Shown piece by piece: positions 11,206 to 22,302 of a stretch of 64,000 nt of DNA. This DNA is from Mimachlamys varia (Eukaryota; Mollusca; Bivalvia; Pectinida; Pectinidae), in assembly GCA_947623455.1 (NCBI GenBank), contig OX392527.1, positions 45,428,401-45,492,400 of the forward strand. The letters run 5' to 3'. The stretch's first letter is position 1; every line of letters starts with the position of its first letter. The translations under genes were made by a program, and so were the position numbers. Under the pieces are notes generated by a model, which had not been told where the DNA came from, ran no database searches, and saw nothing but the letters and a program-made list of their open reading frames with translations.

Positions 11206-11530
11206 TCCTAAAAGAACGTTGCGGTTTTTATCAATCTACGTCGTTAGGGAAAATAGAATTAACACGCCTAAAAATTATATTGTGCCCACGCTATTACATT
11301 TTGTTTATCATTTATATATATAACAAAGACGGCATGTAACCGATTTGCATTCATACAAGTCTGAAATTAAATAAAAAAAACGCCGTTCAATCCTAAATGA
11401 ACGTTGAGGTTTTTACCAATCTACGTCGTTTGAAAAAATAGAATTAACACGCCTAAAGAAATCAAATTGTGCCCACGCTATTTAATTTTGTTTTTATCAT
11501 TAATTCATATAACAAAGACGGTATAACCTT
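11121..11530. repeat. Tandem duplication of a 165-187-bp unit next to the LINE
   Basis: CACGCTATT...AATTTTGTT, then AACAAAGACGGCATGTAACC, then GATTTGCATTCATAC, AACGCCGTTCAATCCTAAA, CAATCTACGTCGTT and AATAGAATTAACACGCCTAAA recur, starting at about 11121, 11286 and 11471. The third unit is partial. The first unit overlaps the apparent 5' end of the reverse transcriptase frame, so the LINE/flank junction lies inside the array. Confidence 0.7.
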
Positions 11531-12220
11531 TGTAGACCAAACCACATTTTATTTTGCGTAACAGAAAGACACAAATCAATTATTTCAGGCTCTGTCGGAG
11601 CGTACTTAACAAACAAATAACGTACATTGCCTATAACGATGATGTATGAATCAAATTAAGTCTGAGGTTAACTCTCAAAATCCAAGATGTATCATCGTTT
11701 GGGGCTTTTTTATTTTTATTTTCATCTAAAACCATTACCTTAACATTTAAATAGAATTCTGACAAATTAAAATCCTCATTCATTTTAAAAGTTCATATCA
11801 GTACAACAGCCTTTATAAGAAACTTAATGAATTACACATTCCCTATTAGCGATTACCTGTATGGCTATCAAAGAACGAGAAAAAATGACCAATTTCAATT
11901 CTTTTCCGGCTTTTGACAAATTAGTCAGATAAACTGCCGGTATTTATTTAAACAAATGTGTAGCATTGTAATGGGAAACGTTATCAATTGTTTCTTATGT
12001 TGTTTTATTTAAATACTTAGGTAAGTTGTTGGACGTAAGCATGACGAAGCATCACCATCCATCTAAGTGACATATCGTACCTACGGTTGTCGATTTCAAC
12101 CAAAACAAGCAAAGTCATATATATGCTTTTCAATGAAAGTTTTTTTTATACATACAATATACAAGAGAAGAACACCCTTGTGTTTTACTATAAGATAAGT
12201 CGAACATAATAGTAAATTAA
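11531..12220. other. AT-rich intergenic DNA
   Basis: No feature recognised. Confidence 0.4.
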
Positions 12221-12270
12221 ATAACACCATACAACTGTTTCGTCCTTCTAGGACTCGTCAGTGATGATAA
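12221..12270 (-). ncRNA. Type I hammerhead ribozyme with intact core
   Basis: On the minus strand the 5' side of stem I is TTATCATCA (12270-12262), followed by the core CTGACGA (12261-12255). Stem II is GTCC/GGAC with loop TAGAA (12254-12242). GAA plus A15.1 occupy 12241-12238, stem III is ACA/TGT with a 2-nt GT loop (12238-12231), and A17 is at 12230, giving a GUA cleavage triplet. The strand then continues TGGTGTTAT as the 3' side of stem I (five contiguous pairs including one G-U, then a mismatch and two more pairs). All invariant core positions (C3, U4, G5, A6, G8, A9, G12, A13, A14, A15.1, U16.1) are present. The very short stem III is typical of metazoan type I hammerheads, which often work as dimers. 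Predicted self-cleavage is after 12230. The flanks differ from the other copies in this window. Confidence 0.85.
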
Positions 12271-12867
12271 GCAGTTTCCTAAATAGTGAAGACTAGTAGG
12301 CGACTAAGAAACACAACTGGCTGTGAGAAATATTCTTTAATATGACAAAGGAATATTTAGAGTTGGTATTTGTTTAAGAATTACATCTCATTTGTTAGTA
12401 TTAATATTTGTATTTAACTGATAATTCATTGTGATTACATAGAAATTTAAATTCGTGAGTAAACATTAATGAAAAGGATAGAATCTGTTTATTAAACTAA
12501 CTCTATCATTTATATAATTACATCCATATTTTATGAAAGGAAACTTTCGTTTAAAAAACATTAGCAATAATTTATTTTACGCATATGATATTTAAATGAA
12601 CCTCTCATATACATAACACTGATCAAATACTTCGATTATAGTGTAAAGAAAATAAATTCGTGTATGTGTACGACTGTGAAAATGAGAATAACCGTTATTT
12701 ACTAAATGATTAAACAGTTATGTACTAGGAATAATACTCTTCCTTTCAAAAACGAATTTAATATGATCTGTTCGAATTTTATGACATACAATAATCCCAC
12801 TTCTTGTGATTGAAAATTGTGCCTAAGTTCTCACATTAAAGCCGTGACATTTGCTTTGATGAGACCT
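12271..12867. other. AT-rich intergenic DNA
   Basis: No feature recognised. Confidence 0.4.
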
Positions 12868-13078
12868 AGATTTACAATACGGGTATCGTCCACGACGTAG
12901 AAGATGCTTACTCTTCCGGAACACCTGGTCTTATTCTCTTGTACTTTTTCAAGGGATTCCGAGTACATAGAAAGGTAGTTCCCTTGTTATTATGTATTAA
13001 ACCCAAAGTTAAATCGATTTTGAGTTCGGATTATGGATTTGTTGACGCCTTGGTATTCTCTGATGATTTGTATTCACC
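12868..13078 (-). repeat. Dispersed repeat R2, inverted copy
   Basis: Reverse complement of the R2 block at 6620-6872: CGACGTAGAAGATGCTTACT, CTTCCGGAACACCTGGTCTT, then AAATCGATTTTGAGTTCGGA and TTTGTTGACGCCTTGG. The end near ATGTAAATCTTTCC is degraded. Confidence 0.6.
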
Positions 13079-14904
13079 AATAACACGAAATATACTTCAT
13101 AAGTTCAGTTTCAAGACAATACTTTTATAAACCGTGATGAAGAAAATTTAACATTAAGCAAAAATGAAAAAAAAGATAACTATATAACAAACATACTTCA
13201 TAAAGTAACGACAGCAGTATTTTTTTTCATGGATCTTATATTCACATGGATTCCTCCATTTTTCAAGTTTGCTCTTTAGGGATTTTCTGTTGCTATACGT
13301 TCCGGCATATAAATGCCATCTCCGTGTATGTTTCTTTGGATTTGAATATGTTTATGGCCAAACCTGCATTATTTTGCAATATATATATATATTACATACA
13401 TATAAATAGATACGTTTATCAGATACAGAAAAAGACTAAACATTGAATAACCAGATTCATTTCTTTGTTTGGCCTAATGCTAATTTCACGAGGGCATGAC
13501 TATGACAATAAAGCAAATCAATTACCCGCTGTTAATTTCGGCCGTGTAAAACAATTGATCATCTAACTAGTAGCGGTAATAAATTTCTGCCACGCCCATT
13601 GCCACATATCAAAGGAAACGTGAAGTAATAATGAGGGTGCAAAGTAATCATATCACACAGGAATCTCAAAAAGAACCTTAACAAACATCAAACAGTCACG
13701 AATGGAAACAATATATTACATATATATATTTCAGTGATCTTTTGCTTGAAATAAACATGGCTCATCACATGGCTTTCTGAAATAAACATGGCTTGTCATT
13801 CAATGTTCTAGGGAATCCTATGAATAACTCATGTATGAGTTAGACGACTGTGGACAATAGGTAAATATGTAATATCATTTTAAAAGTCACGATTATGTAG
13901 CATTTCATATGCATTTCATTTCATTATTTTTTTAATTTTTTTGTTGTTGTTTGATTATTGTTTTTTCATTTTATCACTGTAAGAAATAATACTGTTATTT
14001 TTCTTTCGTTTGTGTTCGTAAACAAATATACAAAAAAGTAAATATTATATGTGTCATAAAGTATATCTTAAATGAAATACATCAAGCCGAGTATATAAGA
14101 AAAAACAATATAATATATGCAAACTATCATTTTCATCTGTCGCAAATACTTTTTGAGCTAAATTGCAGCTTATGTATCAGTGTTTTAATGCATGCTGACA
14201 ATACTAATCTTTGTTTTTAACTTTGGTCTTTTTTTTTATTTAATTTTTTTATTTATTTATTCATTTTTGTTTGTGCGTGTTCGTAAAAATACACAAACAA
14301 AATACACAGCATATGTCATACCACGTTCGAGTAAATTCTTTGCTATGTCTTCAGAAAATTATATATATTAATCAAACACAAGAAGGATTATCTTTGTCAA
14401 CACAATGTAAACACTTAAACATGATTGTTTGTTTTTAAATGTCGCGAATACACTCTCAGTAAGCTGTGTATCATCATTTTCACATTGTTAATAATTAATG
14501 GTAGTTTTTAAACATTTTCTTATTTAAAATAATCTTTACATAAAACATTAATATTTGATTTTGTTTTGCGTCTTGTTATGTTCATTAAAAAATATAAAAA
14601 ATGTGAATCATTTTTAAATGTTCGATGTACAATTAAAATTTGAGAATTTTTACATATAGATTTTGTAGTTAGTTTATGCAGCATTTTCATATACAGTATA
14701 CTGACAACTTTCGATTCATTGTTATTCTTCTTTTTTTATAGTAAGGAATGTTGTTTTACATACATGTACGAAGTGATCAATCAAAGTACTCTAAGAGATC
14801 TGTACAGTCATTGTTTTGGAATGCTCTCTTTGTGATAATTACACGGTATTAAATCACTTTTCGTTATTTCTTTATACATAACCGTGTCTGGCATTCATAA
14901 AAAA
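13079..14904. other. AT-rich intergenic DNA
   Basis: No gene or clear repeat. TGAAATAAACATGGCT occurs twice 35 bp apart near 13745-13795 (short direct duplication). Long T-rich and A-rich stretches occur at 13920-14290. Confidence 0.4.
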
Positions 14905-15017
14905 AAATCAGAGAATATCAAAGCGTCAACAAAGCCATAATCCGAACTCAAAATCGATTAAACTAGAGGCAAAATAGGAACAAAGGAAAGATTTACATGG
15001 AGACTCTCGTAAAAGCA
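14905..15017 (+). repeat. Dispersed repeat R2, 5' part only
   Basis: GAGAATATCAAAGCGTCAAC, AAAGCCATAATCCGAACTC, AAAATCGATTAAACTAGAGG and GGAAAGATTTACATGGAGAC match R2. The copy stops before the TTCCGGAAGAG block. Confidence 0.6.
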
Positions 15018-15484
15018 CAATATATGTTATACAAAAGTATAACATTTCTATTAAAATCTATAACACAAACATAGTGATATTGCGAGGGAAAATTATATTT
15101 ATAATTTACAATAATATCCATTTATTGTGGTCAGAAGGTGATTTTATCTTTGGGTACATTTATCAATTATTGAGGTCTGTGAGCTCAATATATGGTTATA
15201 ATGACGAGAGAAAACGATATTAACCGAGAACGAAGTCGAGGTTAATGCTACTTATTAGGTTAATAAAACACGTATTCATTAAAACATTAGTTGTTATGTT
15301 ACACATAAAATCAGTATGCTTTTATCATATCAAGAAGGCGGAGAGTAAGTTAACTATCAAGATGCAAGTACTGAAAAGCTACAATCAAAGTGTCGTAATC
15401 ATTGACGTGAATATTGACCTGGTGTTTGATATTGCCTGCATTCATATGGTTATTATTACAAAATGAGGATAAAGTGAAACAAAC

Positions 15485-15622
15485 AGAAAATAAAAACAAA
15501 AACAGACAAAAAATCAAATAGAAGATTTCTAACTGTATCCAAATATAAAATGTTATATTTGGATACAGTTAGAAATCTTCTATTTGATTTTTTGTCTGTT
15601 TTTGTTTTTGTTTTTATTTTCT
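15485..15622. repeat. Near-perfect palindrome (64-bp arms, 4-nt loop)
   Basis: The left arm 15485-15548 and right arm 15553-15622 are reverse complements around the loop 15549-15552. The right arm differs only by one extra 6-bp TTTTTG unit, which by eye leaves a stem of about 64 pairs. The arms contain ACTGTATCCAAATATAA and GATTTCTAAC. No TTAA or TA-flanked terminal structure is obvious, so it is either a young foldback element or an inverted duplication. Confidence 0.9.
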
Positions 15623-15742
15623 ATTTTCTGTTAAAAGCGTATTGTTTTAATTTTTCGACTGGGAAACGTGACGTCATCATGCAAATTAATCACATCACAC
15701 CTTATAATGAACGACACACTGTTAAATTGCCAAAGAACAAGT

Positions 15743-15905
15743 ACAGTTGTGGTATCGCACAACGCACCAAAAACTGCGTGCGTGCATCGTGCATACATCG
15801 TGCACACATCGTTCGCCCATGGTGCGCACAACCGGGCGATCTAAAGATCGTGCGTTTATGTGTGCGATTAAATCGCACACACGCACGATTTGGTACAATT
15901 GGTCG
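15743..15905. repeat. CpG-rich foldback-like element, copy A
   Basis: Starts ACAGTTGTGGTATCGCAC and contains dense CGTGCR/YGCACG words in both orientations (CATCGTGCATACATCGTGC, CACACACGCACG). These give strong self-complementarity in an otherwise CpG-poor region. The start matches the reverse complement of the end of copy B at 16682 over about 22 bp with one mismatch. Confidence 0.55.
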
Positions 15906-16525
15906 ATACATATTACGGAATGAAAAGCATATGGAACCCTCTTGTCCAGAAACTATTTAAATTCGCATCATATTTATTTGGATTATGTCAATTTAACAAT
16001 ATACAGTAAACAGTAATACAGTGATCATAAGACAACCAAGTGCGGGTTAAGCTACCAGGTATCAGAATATGTAAATAACATGCCGGAGTTTTACTTGTCG
16101 TGTGCGGCGATACGCTACGACAGCCATTACCGAGTGACCGTTATGAAAACAAACTGGATTCTTATAATGAGTTATTTGAAAAACCCTCCCCTCCCCAACA
16201 CTTTACCTGTGTTTTCACACCTAGTCGAGTGTTGTAAGTGCCCCGGGCCAGAGATATCGACATATATTGGCCATGTACATGTACAGTTTATAACTTGGTA
16301 AAACTGGCAATATTTACTTGAATGAGAACTTGTCAATATGAGTTGAAAGTTTACATACATGTGTCTATTTGGTTTGTTTCTAAAACTACAGAAAGACTAT
16401 TATTATTTTTTAGAAATATATAGATAGAACTATCAGCTAATGTAAATAGTTAAAATATAGAAATATGTTTATAACAACTAGCGTGAAACCGTGTATATTG
16501 TTAAACAATTTCTAAATTTACATCA

Positions 16526-16682
16526 ACCACGATTGTCATCGCACAATGTTAGTCTATCGTGCGCCCACATGTGCGTTAGAAATAATCGCCCAGGATCGCA
16601 TCGTTCGCACATCGTGCATACACCGTTCGCCCATCGTGCGCCCACCGCACATCGTGTAACGTTGTGCGATCCCACAACTGTA
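16526..16682. repeat. CpG-rich foldback-like element, copy B
   Basis: The ends CGATTGTCATCGCACAATGT and CGTTGTGCGATCCCACAACT are imperfect inverted repeats. The interior carries ATCGTGCGCCCA, CATCGTGCATACACCG and CGTTCGCCCATCGTGCGCCC, shared in direct orientation with copy A. Confidence 0.55.
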
Positions 16683-17852
16683 TATGACCCACAATTGTAA
16701 AACAATGCATCGTGTAAGAGATTTACACAAATCAATGTTTACTGTGAGTCAATAATATCTAATGAAATGTACATAACTGTCATCACATAACTGTAGATAC
16801 GTAAGGTCACTGATATATATACTGTTTATTTAAGTGATGCAGAACACATGTCAAAGTAGAGGAAATAAAAAATTATATTAATAATGGATTTTATTTATTT
16901 TACGTGTATAATGAAATAAAGGATTGACTGCTGTAAGAAAAAATCTACTGAAATTCACGATATGCCAAAAACGTTAGTCTACAAGCACGTAACAGGGACC
17001 ATGACAAGAATCCAGACTGATCAGGGGTGATTACTGATCTGTCTATTGGTGTATATAATCTTAAAGCATGTCATAGATATGTGGAATTATTAAACTCGTT
17101 AAATAATTCAACATGTCACTCACCTAAAGGCTCGTGATATTAAATTATTGAACTTGTTTAATAAACTCCATACTGCATTGTTTCATGTTAGATCCTCAAT
17201 TTTTATCTAGAATGGTCTTATTACATGATTAATATCGTTTGTCGTTAACAAACCACTTCTTGATATTTATTTTATGAGAGTCAAAAACATTCAACAGAAT
17301 CATATTGAACGTGGAATTTTATTGCTGTATTCAACAATACAAAAAACTTATAACTCTGTGCCAGGTCAAGAACACAAGTTGTCTCTTAAAAATATTAACT
17401 AACCTTCATTACATTATAGTAGCTTAGATTGTACAGGCATTCATTACATTGTATAATGTATACTGTGTGCATCTCAATACATTACTTGCTGTTTGCACAT
17501 AAAATTTGTGAAAAAGGGTTAGTTTTATACTTGGCAATCCAATTGTCAATTATATATTCGCCATATCTACCCGAATGTATACAATACAGCCTGCTATAGT
17601 CTCACTATATGCTATATTATTTCTCTGTATCGTTGGATGCCTTGCCTCTCTTGGTTGAAAGATAATCAGTGATTACTACTCCTTCCTAATGGCGAGTTTT
17701 TGAACCCCGTGTGTACTGTATTTTACATTTACCATGCAGAAATTATTTTGCGTAAATGTTGTAGATTGAATTGGTAGGTGTTTGTGATTTACAAAAATAA
17801 AGTTTTTCATATTGGCTGTCCTGTGAGTTTAAAGCTAAATATATAGATAATA
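16683..17852. other. AT-rich intergenic DNA
   Basis: No feature recognised. Confidence 0.4.
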
Positions 17853-18304
17853 CCGTATATCGGGTTTTTAATCGTATGCTAAATTTCGCGTTTTCTGTAA
17901 AAAGTCAAATGTTTTACACCTGTATATTCGGCGTATTTTATTTTTAGCGTTGACCAAGCTACAATTAGTAACTTTAGCGTATGTATCAGATACAACGCAA
18001 ACAAATGAGTAATGTACAATTATATTTATTGAAAACCCTCAAATACTGCATAGTGCATCAAATACTATCGTGAAGGTTACAGCAGCGCGATAATACGCAA
18101 TTGTAGGGCCACTCAAGTTACATCAGGTTGTGTTTCCATATGTGATCATACAGTTTTACCAACCATTATGCATCTAATGATTTCATCTTGTATTGTATAT
18201 TCATACCGTATAATGAAAACAATTTTTGCGATATTTTTTTTTTGGACGAGTTTTGTCGCGAACATAAACAAAATTAGACACTTGCTACAAAAAGCGATAC
18301 ACGG
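17853..18304. mobile_element. 452-bp MITE with CCGTATATCG ends, TA-flanked
   Basis: The left end CCGTATATCG and the right end CGATACACGG (reverse complement CCGTGTATCG) match at 9 of 10 positions. Each is bordered by TA (17851-17852 and 18305-18306). Subterminal AAATTTCGCG and TGTCGCGAACATA blocks are also inverted. The interior is non-coding. Confidence 0.65.
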
Positions 18305-20160
18305 TATTGGCTACCCTGTGAATTTTTAACTTATAATATATAACATCATATTGACCGAATCAAAGGTCCTTAATTTTTATATTAGATGTGAAACTTGTTT
18401 GCAAAAGACTCAAATGCATTATACTTGTCTTAATAAAGAACTAAATTTACAGTTGCATGAATAAGTACAAAATGATTATGACGTCACAAATGCAATATTG
18501 ACTCGGTCTTTCTAAAAATAGAAACATCAGGTCGATATCACAAATATGGACCTCCATGTGACCATATTTTAGCCAATGATGATTGAGGAAAGTCAGACCA
18601 CATCAAATAAATGAAAATAATATTTGCTGTTCTGTTGGTAGTTGCTTTGTTACACGCATGACCATGTCATTTGAGCTATTAATGAAAGACACTTTAGGAA
18701 TCATTAAATACTGTATATTTAACATACATACGACTGACTGCCAAATCTGACCTAGTTCCCATAATGGCTTTCATTATTATGATTGTTTTTCTTTCGAGTG
18801 GGCGTCCTCATCATACATCTGTTTAGAATCAATTGACTTTTGAAAATGACCAATTAACATTTATGTGTTCATAAAGAGTTTGTAGATGAGATGACATTTT
18901 AACATCACCGTTACTTAGTAAGACTGGTCTCTTATATTTTAATCAATCAACTCATCAAGTGTTGTCAAGGGGGGTAATTTATGTAGTAATAAGTTAATTA
19001 AAGTGATCTTAACATTAATTACGATGCTCCAGTAAACCATGGTAGCTGTAGACAATAAACGCACGAAGCTTCTTTGAACAGAAAGTTTCATAGCCAAATG
19101 TTTCAAGGTTAATCAGTATATGCTAATGTCCAAATGATTTACCGTTAACTACCTGTCAAAGAGCTGTACATTGAATCTAATTATCACGTGTAATTAAATC
19201 AATTAACGCCCTTTTTTAATTACAACAGGACGCCGTGTGATGGCAGGTGGTTCTTATGTGGCCGATATGCGGATTATTTGTTTGTAGGCTTCCGCAATGT
19301 TTTCCTTTTTATCGCAATAAATCTTGAATGCATTAATATATTTGTCTTAATTTTTATTAATAAAAGTTGATTAACATATGTAAAATAATAATTAAACTAT
19401 ATTTATGAAGGATTTACGTCGAAAGATCGCCCTTCAAACACGTAATGAGAAGTGATAGCTGTTTGAGGTGTAATGTCCGTGACATTTTACCATTGGAATG
19501 TGGCTTTCCGAATCACTATACACCAAAATCAAAATGAATATAATATTCTTAAGTAAACAGCCGACATTTTATCAGTCTCTGGACCTTCTTGATAGAAGGG
19601 CCCTAATAGCCAGTTAACTTCTTACTTGTAAACAGTATTCGTTGAGAGGATAATTATTATATGCTGATAGCAAATATGCGGTCGTCATTATCTGTGTTTA
19701 AGTTAAGTTAGGTTCAAGTTAAGTTTATTAATTGAAGATTATCTACATCGGAATTTAAATCCACTTTTTCAACAAACAAAATGATTCTGTATAAATATGC
19801 TTTAAAATGACGCTTGAGAAATTTGAAACTTCAAACTGGTTAAGCTAACAATACTTGACTGAAAAGGCAATATCTAAGTACACAAAACGCAATTTCAGCA
19901 TACTTGGTACAAAAAAGTCGAATCTAACAGTAGCATTACTCAAGTGTTATTATACTTATTGATACTTTTTTTAAATAAAAAAAGTATTCAAACATGCCCC
20001 CCCCCCCCCCCTCCTATTTTTTGTCCTTAGTTTGAATGTGTTTAGAACATGGTTTTAATGACGCTTCGGTATTATCTTATCTTTTAACATATAATAAACA
20101 TATATACTATATGTACATTTGGAAACCGTCAAGTGTTTTTTAAGCATGAAAATAGCTTTC
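18305..20160. other. AT-rich intergenic DNA with a 15-nt C tract
   Basis: No gene recognised. A run of 15 C residues lies at 19997-20011. Confidence 0.45.
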
Positions 20161-20182
20161 GAGTCCCACCTTTTGGGCCTTA

Positions 20183-20202
20183 GCATCACTGACGAGTCAT
20201 AG
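20183..20202 (+). pseudogene. 5' half of a hammerhead motif
   Basis: GCATCA (stem I), CTGACGA (20189-20195) and the start of stem II (GTC) are present, preceded by the family phrase CCCACCTTTTGGGCCTTA. The sequence diverges before the second half, so the ribozyme is truncated. Confidence 0.6.
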
Positions 20203-21714
20203 TCCAAGTTTAATGCTATATGTAAGGTAAACATTATCACAGATTTGTTTGTAAAATCACTCTCCTAAATATTTGATATCTGAAAAATTAAATGGATATG
20301 TTTCAAAGTAACACAAAGAATTTTAATTTTCCTAATCACTGATTAAGGAAATAAACTGTTAAATACTGAGCATGCGTGTTATATTGTCAGTGTAACCAGC
20401 GGAGGAACACGACAACGGAAGACCTATGGCTCAAGTTTACTACAAGTCAACCTCGAAATCTGGAATATGTCATTGCAAAAATGAAGGCTCCGTGTGCACC
20501 AACTTTGTAAATGAGATGAGGAGACTGACTTGACCCTTTGCTGTACATCAAAAGAATTGATTGGCCAAATAACGGTAAAAATTAACAGGCTTTGAAGTAG
20601 GTCGCGGTTTGTAATGTTCAAAGGACAGTCATGCAGCCTAGCGATTTGTCAGTATTTTTACCTGATCGTGCTTTCAGTTTTGCCATGACATATTCAAGGG
20701 GTGGAGAGAACGTAGATGATCGTAACCCTGGATACCGAGGATGACTACAGGTATATATATCCAAAAATAAACCTCAGCAGAATTAAATTCCTAAATATTA
20801 AGTATTTTACCTAATTTTTTATCAATATTACTAATAAAAAAGCCAGAGTGTTCCCTTTATAAAGTGTCAGTTGTGTTACATTTTTTGTTTTACATTTGTA
20901 TTTCAATTTTTGAAATTACTTAGTAGGTCTTAACAAATTAAAAACGAAAAATTATCAAATAGTATAGGGCATTTAACTCTGTTATTGAAAAAATATGTCA
21001 TGCGTTTACATGTTAAACACATCACGTGTCCAGTCGAGTGTGGAAACTTAATTATGGGAATATTATTTTTGAATTATCATGAATCGTAATTGAAGATAGG
21101 TAAACGGCGAATTATTTGAATAATTCCTGAGTGAAAAAATGTTTCCTTTGACATCTTTTTCCTTTATCATCCATCGGCTCGTAATTGTATTGTTAAACGA
21201 CAGGAGAAACGATGGCTTATCGAATCAACCACAAACGTGTATTCTAAACGTGTAAATAAAGGTGACAATTGATACAGAGATAGATAACAAATTATATTAT
21301 ATTTTTCAAATGATGTTCCCATGTATCTATGTGTGCCAATACTTGGAAACATCTAAACAAAACCAAATTTGAAACATGATGCAAATTGGCAACATAAGGG
21401 ACTTCAGAGACCCCAAAGCACAAGGAAGGACCGACTGGTCGGAAAGGTGTCATTTTGTTGTAATAAGCCGTCATTAACGTTATTAACTTCTTGCCCAGTA
21501 CCATTTAAAATAATAAATGGACATTTCATGATTCTAAAAAAAAAAATGTTGGCTGCTTTTTAAGGGCCGTATCGTTAAGAACTCGCCCTTTTGTCTTTAC
21601 CCGCCGGCAAAGCCTACGTTGGCTGATTTAAACAATCTTGTTTCAAGCTTAAACATAATAAACATTTGTTCGTTTCGTTTTCTTCGTCCTTCGTGTGTTT
21701 AAACTGTTTAACTA
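20203..21714. other. AT-rich intergenic DNA
   Basis: No feature recognised. Confidence 0.4.
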
Positions 21715-21912
21715 ATTTAATTATTTTTTCTAACTTCATACATTAAAGGAGATTTACACACCTGACCCTTCTGCTTCTACATTAGTTTAGAAAATTTCGA
21801 CTCCCATTTTTTGCCCCTAGCATCACTGAAGAGTTCTTTGCAGTTTAATTCATGTTTTCGGCATACTGTTTCCATTACTAAATCTAAAAGGTGCAACATA
21901 TGTGTCATCTTT
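21715..21912 (+). repeat. Hammerhead-bearing dispersed repeat, internally deleted copy
   Basis: Contains CACACCTGACCCTTCTGCTT, CTACATTAGTTTAGAAAATT, GCCCCTAGCATCACTGAAGA and GCAGTTTAATTCATGTTTTC in the family order. The hammerhead block at 21820-21843 keeps GCATCA and CTGAAGA but jumps from GTTC to TTTGCAG, losing stem II, GAAA and stem III. Confidence 0.65.
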
Positions 21913-22126
21913 GTTAGAACGTTTCAACTATGATGACGATATCTCGTTGTTTTCGTCAACTATCAAATTGAAATAGAAGACGTTACGTGAAGTTGATACA
22001 TAGCATCAGGACGATGAGTTACTGAATCCGATCAGATCTCGTTTAATACCATTAAAACATTGATATAAAGCTTCAGGACGACTAATAACTGACTCCGATC
22101 AGATTGATATAGAGCATTAGGACACT

Positions 22127-22236
22127 TTCGGCCCCTAGCATTACTGAAGAGTCATAGGAGGACAAAACAGCTGTATAATGCAGTTTAATTCATTTTTTCG
22201 GCATACTGTATCTATTACTAAATTTGAAAGGTGCAT
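22127..22236 (+). repeat. Hammerhead-bearing repeat inserted in a tandem unit, about 110 bp
   Basis: Runs from TTCGGCCCCTAGC to ACTAAATTTGAAAGGTGC and contains only the core region of the larger family. Comparison with the uninterrupted neighbouring units defines its borders to within a few bases, so a unit of about 110 bp may have inserted on its own, or a longer copy was trimmed. Confidence 0.55.
22138..22181 (+). pseudogene. Hammerhead motif with compensatory stem I and a G12 mutation
   Basis: Stem I is GCATTA/TAATGC (6 of 6 pairs), whereas the family form is GCATCA/TGATGC, so a C-G pair has become a U-A pair. The core is CTGAAGA (22144-22150). Stem II, GTCA/GGAC, has one mismatch. The conserved G12 is A (GGAC followed by AAAA), which should abolish cleavage. 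Stem III is ACAGCTGT, then A17. Confidence 0.75.
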
Positions 22237-22302
22237 ATTTACTGACCCCGTTCAGATCTTCTTTAATACCATTAAAAGACTGATATATATCATCTGGACA
22301 AT

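Larger units (their letters stand above)
21994..22302. repeat. Tandem array (66/43-bp units) interrupted by a hammerhead repeat
   Basis: Units begin TTGATAYAWAGCWTCAGGAC and contain CTGAMTCCGATCAGATC and TTTAATACCATTAAAA. They start at about 21995, 22061, 22104 and 22277. The third unit is split by the insertion at about 22127-22236; its second half resumes at TACTGACCCCGTTCAGATC. Confidence 0.65.

Noticed and set aside
15550..15960. 136-codon ORF
   Set aside because: It is built from the right palindrome arm and the CpG-rich foldback, both repeat structures, with no protein family resemblance.
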